From Prinia subflava (taxonomy: Eukaryota > Chordata > Aves > Passeriformes > Cisticolidae), in contig NC_086258.1 of the NCBI RefSeq assembly GCF_021018805.1, forward strand, positions 7,789,081 through 7,853,080: DNA of 64,000 nt. Reading direction: 5' to 3'. Below are positions 59,525 through 64,000 of the stretch, one piece after another. Position 1 is the stretch's first letter, and the number at the start of each line of letters is the position of its first letter. The notes below the pieces were generated by a model that saw only the letters and a list, made by a program, of their open reading frames with translations, did no database searches and was not told the origin of the DNA. A program made the position numbers and the translations under genes.

Positions 59525-62500
59525 CACACACCAAACAAGTTTTCTTTTTATTATGAAAACAAAACGAATGCCCCAGGACCAGGGTCCATGATTACCAGTA
59601 ACATCAAAGATTACTTTCTAACTCTTTTTTTTTAAATTCTGTTTTGTTTGAGGCCAGCAATTTGCAATAAACAAGCTAAACTACTTACATTGACTCATTT
59701 CTTTTCAATAACTGACATTTACAGGAATATACTAGAAATGGCACTAAAAAGTTTTAAGAAAAAGAGTTACGGTAAATTTGCATGCACATCATACAGAAAA
59801 GTAACAATTTTCTTTTTTTCTTTTAAATATTAAAAAAACCCCAAAATAACAAAACAAAAAATACAACAACAAATCTTTCTGGATTGGTTATGCCAGTATC
59901 AGGGCTGTGTTCTATGTGGCCTGTGTCAAATCCTAGCTGGTAGTTTAATTTAGTTTTTAAAAATGACATTTTAAAAAGATATGCAAATACCATTTTCTTT
60001 ACAAAATGCAGCTCAAGCAAGATAACGCTGCTGTGTAAGGAATCCTAAATTTCTCTTTACTGATGCAGAGCCTGCCCACAGTTAGCCCTAGTGGTAACTG
60101 CTCAGGGTCGAGAAGAGACTGAGAATTTAAAATCCAGTACTAAAAGGTTGTGGTTTGTCTTTGTCATGCCCCAATCCCTTCCCCTCAGCTCCAACCCCAG
60201 CTTTAAAAAAACACCATTCCTTCCAAAACAAGGAAAAAAAAAACCCAAAATTAAAAACTGGTCTAAAAGTCCCCAAAGCAGAGAAAGAACTAGATTAGGT
60301 AACTGCAGTCTGCTTCTACCACATAGAGAACAGGGAGGAGAGCGCAGGGGGAACTCAGTGTGGATTTCCACACACAGAAATGACGTTTGTGTGTGTTTGG
60401 AGTCACCACCCTCCCAGCAGTGACACAGCCCTGACACATCACTCCTACACTTACAGACCCTGGGGGTGGGCAAGGTTCAAACCACATCAGTACAAAAATT
60501 GAAATTATTTCGTTGTGTAGACGACACATTCGGTGTGCAGAGAGCCGAGAGATTCCTTCGGTCGCTGGGATGGGGATCTCCCTCTGGTCCCACTGAGCCA
60601 CGAGACAGGCTGAGTTTACAATCAGAGAAAAGGTTCACAAAGTTTTTAAAAGGTGCAGTAATGCTGGTTGATTGAGAAAGGTCTGGTCAGATATTTTGTC
60701 AAAACAGGAATTTGTCCGAAAAAAGCAGTTTCAATAAAACTCTGTGTGTATGCATACATATGAAATCATACTGATTTCAGTGAAGTTTCCCCTGGAAAAC
60801 AAAGTTAAACTTTGTTCATTCAAGAAAAATTCTACCATAAAAATTTTAATTTTTTTTTTTCTTTTTTTTTTCTTTTATTCTTAAGTTTAAAAATGTTCTT
60901 TCAAACGTTGCATGTTTGATCGTTTCGAAGTTGTTTCGTGACATCTGGACTGACGTGTCATGCAATAAAACCCAGTTAAATAAATGCTCTGTTGGTTCAG
61001 TTCCCAACTCATTTAGGACTGCTGCTACTTGCTCTGGACTGGAAACATCTTTTCTTTCCTGGAGAAACTCGGGATGTACAAGAGGCACCCCCATGGCCAT
61101 GGTGGGGATAATGAGCACTACGAATAAGCTGGGAATGGAAAAGTGTAAGGACAACATCTGGAAGTGAGGAGTCACCAAATTCTTCCCTCAGTCGTGCCAA
61201 AATGGATTTCTCCTTGCTCCATTTTGCTGGGAACACAAAGCAAAGTTTCCCAGTAAGCGGAAGCCCAAGTTGCAGCTGGTGGATCAAAGATGTGCAGGAG
61301 GTTCTCCCCACTCCGTGGTGGCCGTGGCAGGTTGTTCTCCTGAAAATCCCCAGGCTGGGATGGTTTTCCAGCTCAAACTGGGATCCTCCTCCAGTGCTGA
61401 GCCAGCCTCAGGCCAGGCCTTTTCCCATCACTCCACAACCCTCTGGCTCCAACTTTCCCAATTAATTTTCATGGCACAGCCCCGTGGCTCCTTGAGGGAT
61501 GTCTGTGTGTTCCAAGGGCTGTTCCTGGTGACAGAGCTGAAATTCCCAAGGGTTTTTTTTGTGGCAGTGATGCTGTCACCTCCGCTTTGTCCTCCCCACA
61601 GAAGCCACCACCACAGCTCAGGGTCAAGCATGCAGGAAAAGGTCCCAGGAAGGGAGAACTGGGAGTTTGTTTATCCAAATGCCGTGGCAGTGAATTGGTT
61701 GCAATTATTCCTTAAAATATTCCTTGGTTTCGATCATTCAAGTCGCAGGCAACAGGAGAAACACAGGTGAAACCCAACCCCGTTAAAAAGAAACCCAAGC
61801 TCTTAATTAGGTGAATATTACATTTCCTCATAGTAAATTCTGAAAATATATTACCAGGGATCTGTCTGGGGAAAGGTTTTGTAAGGACAGAACTTAAAAA
61901 AAAAAAAATCAGAACTGAACTTCATTGGTAATAGAAAAGAAAAATCACGAATTTCAGTAAAAATCAGAACATTTTTCTTTCAAATGCTGTGGGAAAGAAT
62001 CTCAGGTCACCAGCAGATTTTGAGATGCCCAAGTGTCCAGCAAATCACCCCTGGCTGATGGGCATGGATGCAGCTGGAAGTGCAAGCCTTGGAATGCTGC
62101 ACCAGGCAGGAATTCCCAGATTCCCAGCACAGGGACATCCCCAGAGCCCAGCACAGTCTCCTGTTCCAGCTCCCCAGGCTGGCGTGCAAAGGAAATCATT
62201 GCTGGCCTCGAGGGGCCTCCAGGGCCACTCACCTGCAGGGAAAATAAAATCTGGAGCAATTTGCACCACTGGGAGAGCACAGGAAGGTGAATTTTGGGGC
62301 TGCCCCACAGGAGAGAGGCAGTTTTAGGGGCTGGTGCTGGACATGGAAAGGCAGAATTTTCTGTTAAACTCTGTATTTTTTTTTTTACAATAAAACTTCT
62401 GCCCCTCAGATTACAAATTTGATATCATTATAGAACTGATGTTTTCCTAAAACTGGATTAGAAAAGGATAAAAACCCCCATGTTCTACCACAACAAAAGA

Positions 62501-64000
62501 GGGGGGGAATGTCCACTGAGAAAATAAAATTGTGTTGAAGTGTATGTCTCCAAAATCTGTACAAAACAGGAAAAAAGGGGGCTGGGGTAAAAAGAAGAGG
62601 AAAAAAAAATCTAAAAATTAACACGCCAAACATGACAGAGCACCAGACACACAAGAGACTGGACTGTAGCACCTGTAGGTAGAAAGTCCAAGGAATATAA
62701 ATAAAGTAGTGGATTTTTATTTGCTTTGTTGTTGTTGGTTTTTTTTTTGTCTGGTTCAAACCTCATTAAAAGTCTGCCTGTCTGCTGGCCTGCAGAACCT
62801 CAGCTTTGCTTTTGTTAGGTTTTATTACATTTTAAATGACCAATGGTGTTTAATAAATAAATTCATGGTATATACATGAAATTAGGGACACTGAAACCAG
62901 GGTATATTGCAGCAGTGCAGGTCAAAACGTTAGGCTGGACCGAAAAAATAGCAAACTTTAAAAAAAATTAGCTTTTTTTCTTTTTTTTCTTCTCCCTCCC
63001 CTCTTTCTTCTTTTCATTGAGGTAAAACATTTCAGTGCCTGGAACTTGAACCCTGCCTGACACAGGAGCAGCATCCCCTTCCTAGGAGCTCGCTGCCAGA
63101 ATGATGAGGAGAAGGGAGAAAAGCAAAGCAAACTCCAAAGCAAAAAAGGCCAAACACACACAAAATCCCTCTCCACTTCCCCTGCCAGCTCAGCCTCAGC
63201 TGGAGCTCAAGTGCTGCTTTATTTTAAGCCCAGACTGAGGTGTTTGTCACGGAGAAAATCCCCAAGATGTGCCCAGTAATGAGCACATGACTTGTGCTGG
63301 TCACTGCAGGGATCACTCCAGGCTCCAGCTGACAACTTCCAGCCAAAGAAACTCCTGTCAGTCCCATGAAAACTTTCATAGAGAGCATCAATTTCCTGGA
63401 AATTATCTGTTTAATAGTAAAAATAACATTCCCAAGAAACTTGAGCGTGTCCCTTGCTCCCTTCTTCCCAATGAATCCCCAGGAAAAGTGAAGCTTTCGA
63501 GTGGAAAACCAAGAAATGCAACCACTTCTATTGCTTGTGTGCTTAAAAGTTAAATTCATGCTTCAAGACCTTCCTGAACAGGTGCCTAAGCCTCTACCAA
63601 GATTAAAAAAAAAGCATGTTAGCAATCCACAGTACATGAGAATTTTTTTGGATTTTTTTGTTGTTTTTATGTAAAAAGATGATAGCATCTGACATTTTCA
63701 TCACACTGTAGACTTGGAGATTAAGAATACTAGTGCTAATAACAAATACACCAACTAGTTCAAAAGCTAACATCTTTCAGATACAGTACCATTTTACAGA
63801 GATTTCTTTTAAAAAAGATGGTTTTTTACCTTGTGTGAGCCAGGCAGGCTTATTAAAAGAGAATATTCTGGGGAGAGGGAAGGGCTGGGAGGAAAATGTA
63901 CTAAAAACCTTGCAGAAATTTCTATTTATCTCCTGCTAAGAGCTCAAAGTCCTTCCATTTTCGACCAATTTTCTCCAGATAAATGTAAATTTTAGAGACT
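59525..64000 (-). other. BRD3: Probable BRD3 3' UTR (continues beyond the window)
   Basis: The last 4.5 kb is AT-rich, largely free of recognisable transposons, and contains no coding exon that I recognise. In mammals BRD3, a bromodomain-extraterminal chromatin reader, lies here, is transcribed towards BRD3OS, and overlaps its 3' end. On the minus strand an AATAAA at 59547-59552 is followed by a GT-rich element (tgtttggtgtgtgcag), a convincing gene end. The BRD3 C-terminal serine/aspartate-rich coding sequence was not found, so it must lie further right. The identification rests on gene order and UTR-like composition, not on protein evidence. Confidence 0.5.
59547..59552 (-). terminator. BRD3: Candidate poly(A) signal of BRD3 (AATAAA)
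   Basis: On the minus strand a canonical AATAAA is followed within 10-35 bases by a GT-rich sequence. It marks the boundary between AT-rich UTR-like sequence on the right and GC-rich sequence on the left. A second candidate lies at 59312-59317. Confidence 0.5.

Noticed and set aside
59525..64000. BRD3 coding exon
   Set aside because: No minus-strand frame resembles the BRD3 extraterminal or Ser-rich C-terminus. Only a 3' UTR assignment based on gene order is supportable.
1..64000. CRISPR array, operon, phage, or other multi-gene novel system
   Set aside because: Direct repeats here are contiguous minisatellites without unique spacers. The only genes are vertebrate multi-exon genes with CpG-island promoters; nothing prokaryotic is seen.

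Overview
The window looks like bird genomic DNA, probably from a gene-dense, GC-rich chromosome. No bacterial or plasmid features are visible. It carries many short, decayed CR1-type LINE fragments, whose 3' ends have the avian pattern of 'ggttggaa..gacct..aagatc..agtccaac' and its reverse complement. It also has one probable solo retroviral LTR, many GC-rich minisatellites, two CpG islands, and exons recognisable as vertebrate genes. The gene set (VAV2, BRD3OS, probably the BRD3 3' end) matches the conserved neighbourhood of human 9q34.2.

Layout. Positions 1-48974, minus strand, are the 5' part of VAV2, a Rho-family guanine nucleotide exchange factor. Exon 1 (48771-48974) and exon 2 (21721-21837) are intact, have consensus splice sites, and together encode the first 107 residues, most of the calponin-homology domain. 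They are separated by a 26.9-kb intron. The first 21.7 kb is the start of intron 2, and I recognise no exon 3 in it. The introns hold CR1 pieces, a candidate LTR (about 29.35-29.84 kb), minisatellites (14.4, 34.6, 34.7, 41.9, 42.7 and 44.4 kb), and several AT-rich, repeat-free islands that could be conserved enhancers. The VAV2 promoter lies in a CpG island at about 48.3-49.9 kb.

From about 49.9 to 54.3 kb is a divergent intergenic region with a GGAATG-rich minisatellite (51.2 kb), a pure pyrimidine tract (53.3 kb) and a CTCF-like motif (53.56 kb). A second CpG island (about 54.3-55.0 kb) starts the plus-strand gene BRD3OS. Its uninterrupted 89-codon frame (55269-55538) encodes a small hydrophilic protein ending in a CaaX motif, C-A-I-M. 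A long 3' UTR follows, to a probable poly(A) signal at 57965. After a CR1 copy (58160-58640), the last 4.5 kb looks like the 3' UTR of BRD3 on the minus strand, ending at a probable poly(A) signal near 59547.

How they relate: VAV2 and BRD3OS are head-to-head and BRD3OS and BRD3 are tail-to-tail. No new multi-gene system is visible. The most interesting item is the predicted prenylated micro-protein from a gene named as an antisense transcript, followed by minisatellites that multiply short transcription-factor-like or self-complementary motifs.
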